A DNA stretch of 64,000 nt from Dolomedes plantarius (lineage: Eukaryota; Arthropoda; Arachnida; Araneae; Dolomedidae): NCBI GenBank assembly GCA_907164885.2, contig OU015496.1, forward strand, positions 132,427,875-132,491,874, written 5' to 3'. Under the pieces are notes generated by a model. It was given only the letters and a program-made list of their open reading frames with translations, did not search any database and was not told where the DNA came from. Positions 21,819 through 36,425 of this stretch are shown here, one piece after another. Both the position numbers and the translations under genes were made by a program. Each line of letters starts with the position of its first letter. Within the stretch, counting starts at the first letter, position 1.

Positions 21819-23933
21819 TAGTTTGCAAAAGATTGGGTTGGTTAGGATATCGTAGAATTTTCATTACGCATATTTTATTGATTATGTATGAGAATCTTTA
21901 TTACATATTTGAGAATTATATTAACATTTTTCCTTTAAGATATTGCTGTGTAATGAAATTATATGCTAGAGAAGGTATACTAAATTTAATTGAATAACAG
22001 AAGGACATGAAATTACTCTTTGCAAACTAATTTCGGGTTTGAGCTTCATAATTTAGAATGCTTCTTTTATTTTATTTTTAATATCCGCAATATGCTAATA
22101 TTATTGATGATAACAGTTCTTTTCCTTACATTCAATCTGCATGGAAATCCATTTCAAATTAATTTAATTATCTCTCATGAGTATAAACTAATTTTATTAC
22201 TCAGTATAGCTTTTTATCCTTTTTTTACCTTACATTGCATTAATTATTTCTGTGTCTACATATTTCACTTATTTTGCATTTTTCCATGTTTCAGATCTTT
22301 TTTTTTAATCTGTTGCCTTTGTCTGCATTTGAACTATGGTTAAAAATTTTATTTTTCTGAACTGGTGAAGTGTACTTTTTTTCTTCTGCTTAACAACTCA
22401 ATTTCAATTGCAGCATGTTGTACTATCCCGCTATTATAAATTGTGAAAGTTGAATGGGAATAATTACAACACAGAAATAACTTTTTATATACCATGTTTT
22501 TAATTTTTCTGTTGAATCATATAAACTTGACAATTCTATGTATTAATAAATACTTTAAAAATTTTTTTTTGATGAATTATCCCATCAACTTGAAAGAATA
22601 TGAAGTTAATTGGAAGTTAACTTGCGTTTAACTTTTCTTTCCCATATCGGCCGATAAATGGCTGCACCAGTCTACAAAACAAAATTAAATGAAAATTAAT
22701 TTAATTCTGCTTAAAGATGGCTAAAAGTATTAAAATAATGCATTGTCATCGTGTTCTGAGCTATTCTTAAAGATTCAAGTATCTAGCTAATCGGGAAGCT
22801 AGTTAAAAATCGATTGCAAAATTTGAACTGGTCAAACACACAAACAAACAAGAAAGCGAGGTAATAAAAACATGTAAAAATATTTACTCCGCTTTCGAAC
22901 TTTTACTTCACAATAAAGGTTAAGCCTTTTTAAAACGTTTTCCATACTATATTTTCTAGTTCACAGTGTCGTACTTTACGGCGATATTCTTTCTATGTTG
23001 AAGTAGTACAAAATGCATTAAACAGCGCGCAAGAGAAGCAGCCTTAAGCAAAAATATACGTCTCCAGCTCACAAGTATACTCTTAGAGTTAGGTTTTGCA
23101 CTTTTTATGCACTCCTCTGCAAGGTATAACATATGAGTACGCTAGGGGGAAAGGATTGCCTGATGCCAAATTACAGTAAAACCTCTTTGATCCAGATCTC
23201 CGGATAATCCGATCAGATTTGTAGACTTTTTTTTTTGTTAATTTAATGTTCACATTAGATAATAATTAACTATGATAGCAAGAACGTAACTATAATTACG
23301 CCAAATATTCTCTTTTTAGTTTGATGCAATGTACTGTTGCTGCATAGATTGTAAAATAAATTAGTCTAATAAAATGCTTTTTGTTGGGTTTAAGAAAGCT
23401 TTACTAGACTGTCACAGGGCGTTGACGTGGATTGACCCAGAAAAGTTATTTTTATATTTTTAATGCCTTGTAAAGAATACTTATAATTTTTGTCAAAAAT
23501 ATAGTTTTTTATCGTAATAAACGGTGAGTCTGCATAGATAAGGATTTTGTTTGCGTATTACCTATATTACCCAGATTATTCTTTACGCCACCTCCGTACA
23601 GGAAATGGTGGACATTTTGAAAAGACTGTGATGCAGTGATTGCAAAGACTGCTTGCAAAGACTACGAGTTTATTTATGCCGGCTGATACGAGTTGTACAG
23701 CACCATCTGTTAGCAGCTTTTGTAGCTATTTCGAAAATTAGTGTATAAAATTCTTACAGCTTTCACGATAAACATACCGTTTGTTGCATTATTCTACAGA
23801 TCTTTGTTTTCGAGATTATTAATTTTGAAATCAGGGACTCCTTCACAGGACACGCTGTATAATAAATAGTCATTCGACATGGAAAAAAAAATTCTTACAC
23901 ACTTCCATACCAATAATGAAACGACACACATGC
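21819..23933. other. AT-rich region without a supported gene
   Basis: A 107-codon hydrophobic frame at 22020-22343 is rich in Phe, Ile and Leu, starts at a non-ATG codon and looks like chance translation of T-rich DNA. A pogo-like terminus is listed separately. Nothing else is recognised. Confidence 0.4.
23174..23225 (+). mobile_element. Orphan pogo/Tigger-like terminal repeat
   Basis: After a TA the sequence reads CAGTAAAACCTCTTTGATCC and then CCGGATAATCCGATC, which matches the style of pogo/Tigger ends (CAGTA.AACCTC...ATCCGGA). I could not find the opposite end in the window, so this is a fragment. Confidence 0.5.
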
Positions 23934-24448
23934 ATTTTTATTACGTATCAGGAAAACACAATCATGCTATGGAAATGTACTAGTGCAGACTTATTACATG
24001 AGAATTCTGCAGTGAATAGAAAATCAATCACTTAAAAACGTTCCTTCAATATATATTGTACTGTCATATCCCCCATTTAGGTGCATCGGAGAGTGTGAAT
24101 AGTTAAAATATTTCAGATAATATTCACGAGCAAATATAAACTGAGCAGTTTCATAAAGTAGGATGTTGAATCCTACCTTCACGTTAAACAATCCGGAATC
24201 TCCAGTCGAAGGATCTATGCCGTAATATAATTGCCTAACAACTTTGAGAGCTCATCTTTCATGTAGGTGAACCCTCAGGATTTAAGTGCAGAGTAATGAA
24301 TTAAAACAGTTTAACTGGTTAATGGTCTCCCCGGAATCAGAGGATCTTTCGTAGTTCGATTATAAATTAATGGAATATTAAATAATGCGCTTGCTAATAG
24401 GATGTTAATATAATGTATACAGGAAGTTAGTGATGTGCTATAAATATA
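23934..24448 (+). repeat. Dispersed 500-bp repeat, copy A
   Basis: This is the first of five related copies (A 23934-24448 +, B 25139-25676 -, C 26911-27412 -, D 28724-31790 + interrupted, E 33739-34235 +). All share the core AGCTCATCTTTCATG with flanks GCAATTGCCT... and ...GTGAAC, and the downstream TTTCGTAGTTC and TTAATATAATGT blocks. No reading frame is conserved. I do not recognise the family. Confidence 0.88.
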
Positions 24449-24454
24449 TATATA

Positions 24455-25036
24455 CCGGGTGGGCAAAAAGTCCGTAAAAACTTAAAAAATTCATAAAAAC
24501 CGGAAAAATAACCAAGATAAAAAAAGGTTTGCAGTGTTATCATCGCTAGATCACGGGATTCTTTTTAAGACCGGAAAAAAAACACCTCAACAAACAGCCG
24601 TCAGGTGGCGCTGACATACACAAATCAAAGAAAAGATACGCAGATAACGAAAAGAATACTTCTAAATCGTTTAATACAGCAATAGGTGTTCCACATGGCC
24701 CCTACCACAAGGGATAAGTCATTAAAGGGCTAGTCACAAATACAGCAACGTCAGAGTGCAGCAGGTCCGGATATATACATGACACCTCTCTGCGGATCGC
24801 GGCACAACGGTGAACTGGTTGTGGATTAAGACCGCACGTTCTTATAACCGTCTCATTTGCACATTTCCACAGAATTCTCTCGGACCAGCGCCACCTATCG
24901 GCCGTTTTTTCAGTTTTTTTCAGGTCTTAAAACAATTCCCATGACCTAGCGATGATAACCCTGGAAACCATTTATTTTGGTTATTTTTCCGGGTTTTAGG
25001 AATTTTTAAAGTTTCTACGGACTTTTTGCTCTCTCG

Positions 25037-25038
<2 letters not shown>
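24455..25038. mobile_element. Foldback MITE with about 150-bp inverted repeats
   Basis: The left end (ACCGGGTGGGCAAAAAGTCC) and the complement of the right end (ACCGAGAGAGCAAAAAGTCC) match imperfectly for about 150 bp, including TTATCATCGCTAG and a GGTGGCGCTG motif. It sits in (AT)n between copies A and B of the dispersed repeat. A TA target is likely but cannot be shown cleanly in an AT tract. No coding sequence. Confidence 0.85.

Positions 25039-25039
<1 letters not shown>

Positions 25040-25077
<38 letters not shown>
25040..25077. repeat. (AT)n microsatellite
   Basis: A pure dinucleotide run between the MITE and copy B. Confidence 0.95.
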
Positions 25078-25080
<3 letters not shown>

Positions 25081-25138
25081 CAAGTAATGTGCTTTACTAA
25101 GTATGTATTAATACATAGAGACAGTGAAGATATGAACC

Positions 25139-26910
<1,772 letters not shown>

Positions 26911-27410
26911 ATTGTTTCATTTCCATATCGTTAAAAAATATTTTTATTTATTGCACAACACTGATTACATTTAAAGATTATACTAACGTGCCATTAGCGA
27001 ACGCGTGGTATAATACGCCATTAAATTACAATCGAACTACGAAAAGTTCCCTTTAATTCCCGGGATACAATTAACCGTTCAGACACGATTCATCACTCTG
27101 CACTCAAATCCTGAGGGTTCACCTTCATGAAAGATGAGCTTTCAAAGTGGTCAGGCAATTGTATTATGGCACAAATCCTTCGATTCGAGATTCTGGATCA
27201 CGAAACGCGAACGTGGGATTCACACACTCAATTTGTGGAACTACTCGGCTTTAATACACTCGTAAATATAATCTCAAATTTTTAACTGCTTATACTCTAC
27301 GATAGACCAAAATAGGGATAATAACGGACTGTTTAGGGACATCAGGTCTTTTAGAGTTAGATGTTCAGTTCACTGCTGAACACTCGTGTAATAAATCTTC
27401 ACTTTGAAGC

Positions 27411-27412
<2 letters not shown>
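26911..27412 (-). repeat. Dispersed 500-bp repeat, copy C
   Basis: The complement aligns with A, B, D and E; the core lies near 27125-27155. It shares an extra tail with copy B (the ATTTCC-like/TATCGTTAAAAAA end), so B and C are probably closest. It ends against (AT)n and is head to head with copy D across a Tc1-like element. Confidence 0.88.

Positions 27413-27479
<67 letters not shown>
27413..27479. repeat. (AT)n microsatellite hosting a Tc1-like insertion
   Basis: The run continues on the far side of the transposon at 28716-28724, so the transposon inserted within it. Confidence 0.95.
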
Positions 27480-27482
<3 letters not shown>

Positions 27483-28483
27483 TCATGGACAAAAAAATTA
27501 GCGCAGCAAGATGGAGTGATGTCTTGAGGCATTTCGTTCCATATTTGCTGTAACCTGGCCTCAAGTTCGTTCAAACTCGTGGGATACCCAACTCGTCGTC
27601 CCAAATGATCCCAGATATGCTCGATTGGAGACAAATCTGGGAATCGGGCAGGCCAAGGAAGGGTAGTAACAGTGCGGAGACAGTCGTGTGACACCCTTGC
27701 CGTATGAGGCCGAGCATTGTCTTGTTGAAAAATGGCTCCTGGGAGCCGTTGCATGAGTAGCAACACATGTGGTTGCAGGATTTCATGAACATACCGCTGG
27801 GCTGTCATGGTGTATTGTAGGCAATGGCACCCCATATGACCGTGTATTGTAGACCGTGTATTGTAGGCGATGACACCCCATACCATCACACCAGCTGTGG
27901 GAGCGATGTGTAGCTGTACAGCAAAGGCAGGATTGAAGCGTTCACCACGGGATATCCACACACGAACACGATTGTCATCACTGCCGAGATTGAATCTGGA
28001 TTCGTCGCTAAAGACGTCCTGGTTCCATTCCGCTGCAGTCCAGTTTCCTCGTGTGCGGCAAAACTCCAAACGGAGGCGTCGATGGGTGGGCGTCAAGAGC
28101 AGCACACGTAATGGGCGCCGCGATACCAACTATCCTTCAGCCAGGCGCCTTCGTATGGTTCGAGAAGACACAGAGGCCCCTAGTGAAGGTGCTACCTGTG
28201 ACTGGATGGCGGCCGATGAAGCAGTTGGCTGTACGCGTGCATTTCTTACGATGTGGCGGTCTTCTCGACGACTGGTCTGTCGAAGGCGTCCTGAGCCTGG
28301 TCTTCGTGTACATGACATCTCTCTGGTCCACTGGTCCCAACACCTCCTTACAACACAATCAGAGCGGCCTAATTGACGATCTACTTGCCTAGCTGACCAC
28401 CCAGCTTCCATCATCCCGACGATTCTTCCCCTCTCAAACTGCGACAACTGCTTATATTGTCTTCGAACACGGCGTAATGGCAT
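27480..28483 (-). pseudogene. Tc1-like transposase, one internal stop and a lost C-terminus
   Basis: It starts at ATG 28483 (MPLRRVRRQYKQLSQFERGR). Paired helix-turn-helix DNA-binding domains (ARQVDRQLGRSD, then SSRTIRRRLAEG) are followed by an in-frame TAG at 28130-28132, and the same frame continues immediately. Catalytic residues are in FSDESRF, FQQDNARPH and SPIEHIWD. A short imperfect duplication near 27820-27890 inserts extra residues after GVMVWGVIAYNTRS. After WNEMPQDIT the usual last 25-30 residues are missing: the frame runs straight into the inverted repeat (FFVHE) and on into the microsatellite without a proper stop. I count 32 residues between the second Asp and the Glu, against 34 in the element at 56.7 kb. 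It would have cut and pasted its own element; it cannot now. Confidence 0.9.
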
Positions 28484-28715
28484 GTCTATCTCAGCTCTTC
28501 CTTTGTAAATGATTCAGCACACTCAAACAAGCTTTGGTTACCTGTTTTATACTCCACAGAGTACGATGTTCAACGCCCTCTACCGGCTATACGTAATGCG
28601 CAATCACGCTGCATTTCTAATCATTTGCATATCTCCCCGACATGTACCTTCATTGCAAGTTTCGTTACGATCCCGCAATTATTTCTTGATGCGCTAATGT
28701 TTTTGTCCATGAGTG
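27480..28715 (-). mobile_element. Tc1-like transposon, 1,236 bp
   Basis: Inverted ends CACTCATGGACAAAAAAATT and the complement of GTTTTTGTCCATGAGTG match for about 24 bp through GCGC. A TA flanks each end. It carries one decayed transposase gene on the minus strand. Confidence 0.93.
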
Positions 28716-28723
28716 TATATATA

Positions 28724-28794
28724 TAAATACTTATTACTTATAATAGAACGACAAAAGCATAAGGGAAATGAATGCGTAAAGAATTATCGTACTA
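28724..28794 (+). repeat. Dispersed 500-bp repeat, copy D, left piece
   Basis: The AAAGAATTATCGTACTA block matches AAAGAATTACTATACGAG of copy E. Copy D is split here by the Tc1-like element and resumes at 31342. Confidence 0.7.
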
Positions 28795-29023
28795 CACTGC
28801 TGGCCATTAAAATTGAAACAATGAAGAAAGTACCATACAGAAGTCAAATTCGTATGAAAAGCAGAAGATTCTGGGATATACAAAGGATTACCATTTAAGT
28901 GTAATCGAATGACACAGGAGGGAGAATCGCCATCTCCATTTCTGTATAAATGGAATGTTACGCAGTGGGTTTCTCATTCGGAAATCGCATTTGAATGTTG
29001 TTTGTTTGTGAGAAGATCGTGTT

Positions 29024-31205
29024 ATGCCTCGTATGAGAAGGAGAAATGACTACTAGCACGTGTAGGTATTCGATGGCAGTAGAATAGTGGCTTATCGAGA
29101 GTGAGGTTTATCGTTCCACGATATTGCAACAGACATTGGTTGGAATCAAACGACTGTCATGAGAATATGGGAAGATGTGTTCAGGAGGGTCATACTGAAC
29201 ACCATGTAGGATATTAACGGCCTCCCGCCACTAACGCCAGATGGCAGGAATGTTTTCAGATCGGTCTTGCAGGATCGTACAGCCATATCACGAACCTTGA
29301 GTCAGAAAATGACCTTGTTTGCAGCATGACAAGTATCAACACGGGCAGTGCGACGACGGCTGGAGCAGGACGGACTATCTACACGGCGATCATTCTCGCG
29401 GTTTCCCTTGACACTGCAGCATAGAGACGCGTGGCAACAGTGTTGCACCGAACGACAGAACTGGATACATGAGTGTCCCCACATCTTCTCTTAATAGCCC
29501 AGTCAAAATAGGTTTTATGGCTAAAAAAAATATGAAAGTTTTGAAAATTGGTGGAGATGTTTGTTTCGGCATACTGTTGAACATACTAAAAGTCCCCACC
29601 GATCAGACTTGAGCTTTCGACGCCATCTTGGAAAATATGTAGACTTTTTTGGTTTTTTGCATGTAACTTCTGAAATATTGATTTTATGTAATAAAATTTA
29701 CTACAAAAATTTAAGAGCATAAAATTATGAACAAAAACATTCTTTACATTCTTTTATATGTCTAACACGAACAAAGATAATTGACTTTGAAAATAGCGAA
29801 CAATCACGCATAGGACGCGGATGCGCGGGTCATCCCCATCGCGATGGGTGGATGACCCACGTATCTGCCCCAAAAGTCTTGCACACTCACGTGTGTCAAA
29901 CCTCTGCAAATCAAAGCTCGAGATAAAGTTGCAGCAATATTCAATCCATTGTTATCAGGTTGTATTGTGAGGCTTAGTGGATTCTATCTTTTTATGTCAT
30001 ACTTAGGCTGCATTGGGTACATAATGACTGGAAGTGGGTAAAAATAAATACTAAATTTGATGTATGCAACTACGTCAGTAAAAAAAAAAATTTTACTGGC
30101 CATGCATACGCTATAAAAATCCTAGCTTATTTATTTATCCAAACATCTTTAGGAAAAATAATTTTGACGCCACGGACATATCTGATTTCTAAAGCAGTAA
30201 TCTCCATGAGTTGTTTGAAGATTTTGATGGCCTTTTTTGCGTTTTTGCAAATAACTTGGGAAATATTAACTTTATGTAAAAAAGTTTTATACAAAAATTA
30301 AAGAACATTAAATTGTGTACAAAAATATTAAGTACATATTGTCGTAACCCTAACACGAAACAAAATATTGACTATTAAATGCGGGTTGATTATAAATGTA
30401 GGGTTCAAGTCTCGTTGCAGGCGCTTTCCTTTGAATTATCTCCTCTCCCTCATTTGGGCAATCTTTAAACACAAGAAAATAGACTAATGTTTTTTGGTAT
30501 GTAGATAATTGATCATTTTTAATTTTATGAACGAATGTAATAAACTTGGATTTATTCACTTTCAAATCTCCTTTCTTGGAATTTTCAAAACTTTCATATT
30601 TTTTTAGCCATTCGTCAAAATCGGGTCTATTTTGACTGGGGTATAAGACGAGTTCCTGAACTGGTTGCAGCGTTATGATGGACGTACCCTAGTCTGGAGG
30701 TACCGAGGAGAACGCGCGTAGCCTGCTTAAATTCGATGTCTTTATACGGACCCCGTACCTGGTGTGATGGTATGGGCAGCCATTGGGTACACGATACGAA
30801 CACCTCTTGTTTGCGTCGCCGGTAATCTGAACATCCAGCGTTACAATTCTCAGATCTTAACGCCGGTGGTTGTGCCCTAACTTCGAGTCCTTGGAGATTT
30901 TATCTTTTAAAAAGTTAACGCAAGACAGCATGTCGCCCGTCGTGTCCTGACCGACCTCAACACAGAGGGTGTTCAACTGTTGCCCTGGCCAGCATGTTCT
31001 CCAGATCTCTCACCAAAACTTCTGGCCATGGGTTGCTGAGAGACTGAGCCACCACCACTCTCCAGCCACTACGATTGATGAAGTGTGGCATATACTTGAA
31101 GCAGCATGGAATGACTTGCCCGTATCTGTCATCCAAGAACAGTTCAATTCGGTGCCTAACCGAGTCCGAGCCGTATTAGCTGCCAGAGGCGGCCACTTTG
31201 TGTAA
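29024..31205 (+). pseudogene. Tc1-like transposase, degenerate and split by an insertion
   Basis: It starts at ATG 29024 (MPRMRRRN). Recognisable pieces include GWNQTTVMRIWED (helix-turn-helix), RRRLEQDGLSTRRSFSRFPL, then after the 29497-30641 insertion PGVMVWAAIGYTIRTPLV, LLPWPACSPDLSP, and the open C-terminus ATTIDEVWHILEAAWNDLPV ending AARGGHFV at 31205. There are several stops and frameshifts (for example near 29040, 29200 and 30720), the QDN motif is damaged (NARQHVAR remains) and PIE reads PKL. It is non-functional and older than the Tc1 copy at 27.5 kb. Confidence 0.85.
29497..30641. mobile_element. 1,145-bp inverted-repeat element nested in the Tc1 copy
   Basis: The left end GCCCAGTCAAAATAG and the complement of CTATTTTGACTGGGG match, and a second shared block (ATGGCTAAAAAAA, then TATGAAAGTTTTGAAAATT) follows on both sides. 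TA flanks each end (29495-29496 and 30642-30643). Inside, a block at 29640-29790 is repeated imperfectly in direct orientation at 30225-30380. No transposase frame; superfamily unknown beyond the TA target. Confidence 0.82.
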
Positions 31206-31341
31206 TAATTTCGGACCCTCTATGCCCCCAAATTGCCTACAAATTTAATGGTGTTTTCTTCCTACTATGCCGTATACGTACAATAAGTAATTATTTCTTA
31301 TTTGCTTTCCTTACTGGTGTTGCAATTTTAATGGCCAGCTG

Positions 31342-31790
31342 TATAGAATTCCGCAACGAATAGAACTACAATCACTTACAAACATTCTTTTACCATTTTG
31401 TTCTTTATTACACCCATTTCAGTCTATTATTGAGTATGAATAGTTAAAATACTTCAGATAATAATCACGAGCGCATTAAGGCCTAGGAGATTCACATAGC
31501 AGGAACTTGTATCCTAACTTTACAGAATCTCCAGTCGATAGACCTGTGTCGTAATACAATTGCCTGATAACTTTGAGAGCTCATCTTTCATGTAGGTGAA
31601 CACTCAGGATTTAAATGCAGAATGATGAATTGTCTCTGACTGGTTAATGGTCTCCTGAGAATTAAGAGAACTTTCGTAGTTCATTTATAAATTGATGGCG
31701 TTGATCCGCGCGTACTCTAATGTCAGGTTAATATAATGTTTAGGGGTAGTCGGCAATGTGTGATAAATAAAGAATATCTGTGTTTTATTG
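31342..31790 (+). repeat. Dispersed 500-bp repeat, copy D, right piece
   Basis: It continues with GAATTCCGCAACGAATAGAA and aligns to the end of copies A and E. The core lies near 31560-31605. Confidence 0.88.
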
Positions 31791-33664
<1,874 letters not shown>

Positions 33665-33696
33665 CATCAATTGTATACACTGATCGTCGTATTTAT

Positions 33697-33700
<4 letters not shown>

Positions 33701-33738
<38 letters not shown>
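33701..33738. repeat. (AT)n microsatellite beside copy E
   Basis: A dinucleotide run abutting the left end of dispersed repeat E. Confidence 0.9.
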
Positions 33739-33742
<4 letters not shown>

Positions 33743-34235
33743 ATTTTATTACACTTCAGAGAAACACAATCACATTAGGTAAATTAACAAGTAAAGAATT
33801 ACTATACGAGAATTCCGCGGTGAACAGAATATCAATCACTTAAAAAACTTTCTCTCCCTACATTGTTCTTCAATATCCCTATTTCGGTGCATCGGAGAGT
33901 ATGAATAGTTTAAATATTTCAGATAATATTCACGAGCAGTTTCACAAAGGAAATGCTTGAATCCCACCTTTGCGGAATCTGCAGTCGATAGATGTGTGCC
34001 GAAATACAATTGCCTGATCACTTTGAAAGCTCATCTTTCATGTAGGTGAACCCCCAGGATTTAAGTGCAGAGTGATGAATCGTCTCTGATCGGTTAATGG
34101 TCTCCCTAGAATTAAAGGGAACTTTCGTAGTTCAATTATAAATTAATGGCGTATTAAACCATGCGTTTGCTAATGGAGCGTTAATATAATGTTTAGAGGC
34201 AGTCAGTGGTGAGCGATGAATAAAGAATATATGTT
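33739..34235 (+). repeat. Dispersed 500-bp repeat, copy E (most complete)
   Basis: It starts next to (AT)n with TTTTATTACACTTCAGAGAA and ends near AATAAAGAATATATG. It is uninterrupted, so it is the best single reference for the family. The core is at about 34007-34055. Confidence 0.88.
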
Positions 34236-34774
34236 TGTTTTTGTTTATTATACATTAAGAAGTGAAACATGGAATTACGTATTTCTATTTTTTTATTAAT
34301 TGTCTATCATTATAAATATTTATTATTATTTTTGCGTTATATACACGCAAATGAAAACATTTAAAAATTTTGAAAAGTTTCTAAATTATTATTCAAACTA
34401 CAAAAGTTTAAAACCTTAAGGAATATAAACGACTGCAATTAACGAAATGAAGTTTGATTAAATCGATAATTATTTTTTAGTCACTTGAAAGCAAGCACCT
34501 ACAACGCTATGAACTAAGGGTTAATAGTGTTGGAAGACGGTCATAGTATGTGGGCTGGCTCTCATTTTTCAGTTAATTATTAATTAATAATGGACTAAAG
34601 TGCCCTCTTTAAGGAAGTATATTTAATGTACATAGGAACTATAGAATAACTAGTTAGATGATTTTCAGAGTGAAAATACTAGTTGAATGTAATTTATTTT
34701 TTTATCTTGTCATATTCTATTCACGATGCATGATTTTGTCGTCCTAAACTTTCAATTTATATCATATATCGGTA
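34236..34774. other. AT-rich stretch, nothing recognised
   Basis: No gene, RNA or repeat seen between copy E and the large inverted-repeat element. Confidence 0.4.
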
Positions 34775-34947
34775 TATAAAGTTCTGTTAGAAAGTAAAAC
34801 GCGATAAGAAAAATATATCTGTGATTCAGAGAGACATACACTGATTAATATTCAGAGTGGTACGGGTATGACACAAAAAAATATTTTTTTAAAAATCTCG
34901 ACAACAGAGGGCGCAGCTGCGGAGGAGGAGTACAAAAATCAAGACAG

Positions 34948-36051
34948 TTAACCCTTTCGGGACGAGCGTGTTACATATGCAACGGCAGCGAACGTTATAT
35001 CACACCCGGGTGTATCATATATGAATCGCCGTTTAAAGAGACTCTGCGGACGGGTGTACCATATATGACTTTTGAGATAGAACAGAAATTATTATTTTTT
35101 CTGGCCGCTAGATGTAGCCCTATGTCTGTTATAGTGATGTTTATCGATACTGACGTATGTTGACTTTCATTCCTGTGCAGTATTTTTTATTTTTGTTTAT
35201 TTTGTTTCGGAATGACGCCGAGATTCGTGAAAGCTGAGTAATGTAAATAAAGAGTCGGCCTTTTAACTTTGTCAGCTGATATAAACAAGTGACGTATTTT
35301 CGATGCTGCGAAATACTTTTTTTTGTGTTTCTGTTTTTCTAGCGATACGGGGATAGATGGTTTACATTTTACAGGTTTTATTTATTCCTCTGGGATTTTG
35401 GCTAGCGTTGAGAGGCATATTTTGTATCGTTTAGCGAGAATTTTTTTCCTCCATAATGGCAAAACGAAAACGATATTTATCAAAAGTGGAGTATACACGG
35501 ATGCTACATTAGTAAACAGTCATAAAAACCAGAAAACAGCAGCAGACATTTTATTTGTGTGAGATATGCAACGTAGGTCTTTGCGTACACCCATGTTTCA
35601 AAGAACTGTCTCCTTTTTGAAACATTGCTCCATTTTGGTTGTTTTCATGCATGTTTTTTATGAAAGAGATTTTAAATAATTTTTAAGTTTTATTAATGCG
35701 TTGTGTGAAATAAAATCTGATTGTTTTGGATATTTTTTTTCATTTATATTTAGTTTCGGTAAGTCAAAAGTTTTATCATTCTCGAATTTATTTTATAAAT
35801 TTTGTAAGGAAAATGATAAAGTATTAAAATTAATTCTGATAACTACCTGAGTGCTCCTCTCCTAGTGTAGCAAAAATTGGAACAATTGGACAACAAATTT
35901 AATTTATGCGATTGTTTTCCAAAGTTAGGCTTAGCTGCACGAATTGCCCGTCCCCAAAGGACAGTGCATCTTGTTAGCGATGAATAACTGTTCTCTCGTG
36001 TCTCGAGAGAACAGTTCGGTGACTGAGGCGCCCGTCTCGAAAGGGTTTTAA
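34948..36051. mobile_element. piggyBac-like MITE with TTAA flanks
   Basis: TTAA at 34948-34951 precedes CCCTTTCGGGACGAGCG; at the other end CGTCTCGAAAGGG is followed by TTTTAA with TTAA at 36048-36051. CCC-initiated inverted ends with TTAA are typical of piggyBac-group elements. Removing it rejoins the left arm of the larger element (CAGTTAA + TAAT). It contains a perfect 11-bp hairpin near its right end (35988-36014) and no intact frame. Confidence 0.8.
35988..36014. other. Perfect 11-bp hairpin near the MITE right end
   Basis: CTGTTCTCTCG and its complement CGAGAGAACAG are separated by five bases. It is close to the transposon end, so a subterminal recognition site is possible. Confidence 0.7.
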
Positions 36052-36425
36052 TAATCCAGTAACCTTGTCATGAAAATGGGGACCTAATATGCATCAAATG
36101 GGGGTAGTAAGTTTCATTCTTTTTTCTTGTATGGTATGTGACTGAGATGCAAAATCCAAGTTTTCGACCTCGGCAGCCTCCCGGATCACTTTTAAATACC
36201 CCCAAAACTGCAAAATTTTCGCACTTTTTTTTGGTTTCTTCTTATTTTGACTATGAAGGAGCACGTTTTCGTTAAAAATTATAATACACATTTTTAACCT
36301 AGATTAAATTTGCTACAATTTGAAACCAGAATGGGCTCGGTATACCTAATAGTTTCCGAGATACAACCTTTCAAAGTTTGGCAAACTTTCCAAACTTTAA
36401 GATTTTAAGCTAATTTTCCTGTTTA
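36052..36425. repeat. Inner left inverted repeat of the large element
   Basis: About 370 bp that match the complement of 39337-39722, starting at CAGTAACCTTGTCATGAAAA. The match runs through AAACTTTGAAAGG/TTTGGCAAA-type blocks to the TAAGCTAATTTT end. Confidence 0.85.

Larger units (their letters stand above)
28795..31341 (+). mobile_element. Tc1-like transposon, 2,547 bp, interrupted
   Basis: The ends CACTGCTGGCCATTAAAATT and the complement of AATTTTAATGGCCAGCTG are inverted repeats flanked by TA (28793-28794 and 31342-31343). Removing it rejoins the two pieces of dispersed repeat D. It contains a second element at 29497-30641. The CTGCTGGCCA ends are shared with the element at 56688-58093, so the two are related. 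Confidence 0.9.

Noticed and set aside
22020..22343. 107-codon hydrophobic frame as a membrane protein
   Set aside because: It starts at a non-ATG codon and mirrors T-rich composition; no family resemblance.
27870..28392. Plus-strand frames across 27870-28392 as separate genes
   Set aside because: They are antisense shadows of the Tc1-like transposase, whose motifs lie on the minus strand.
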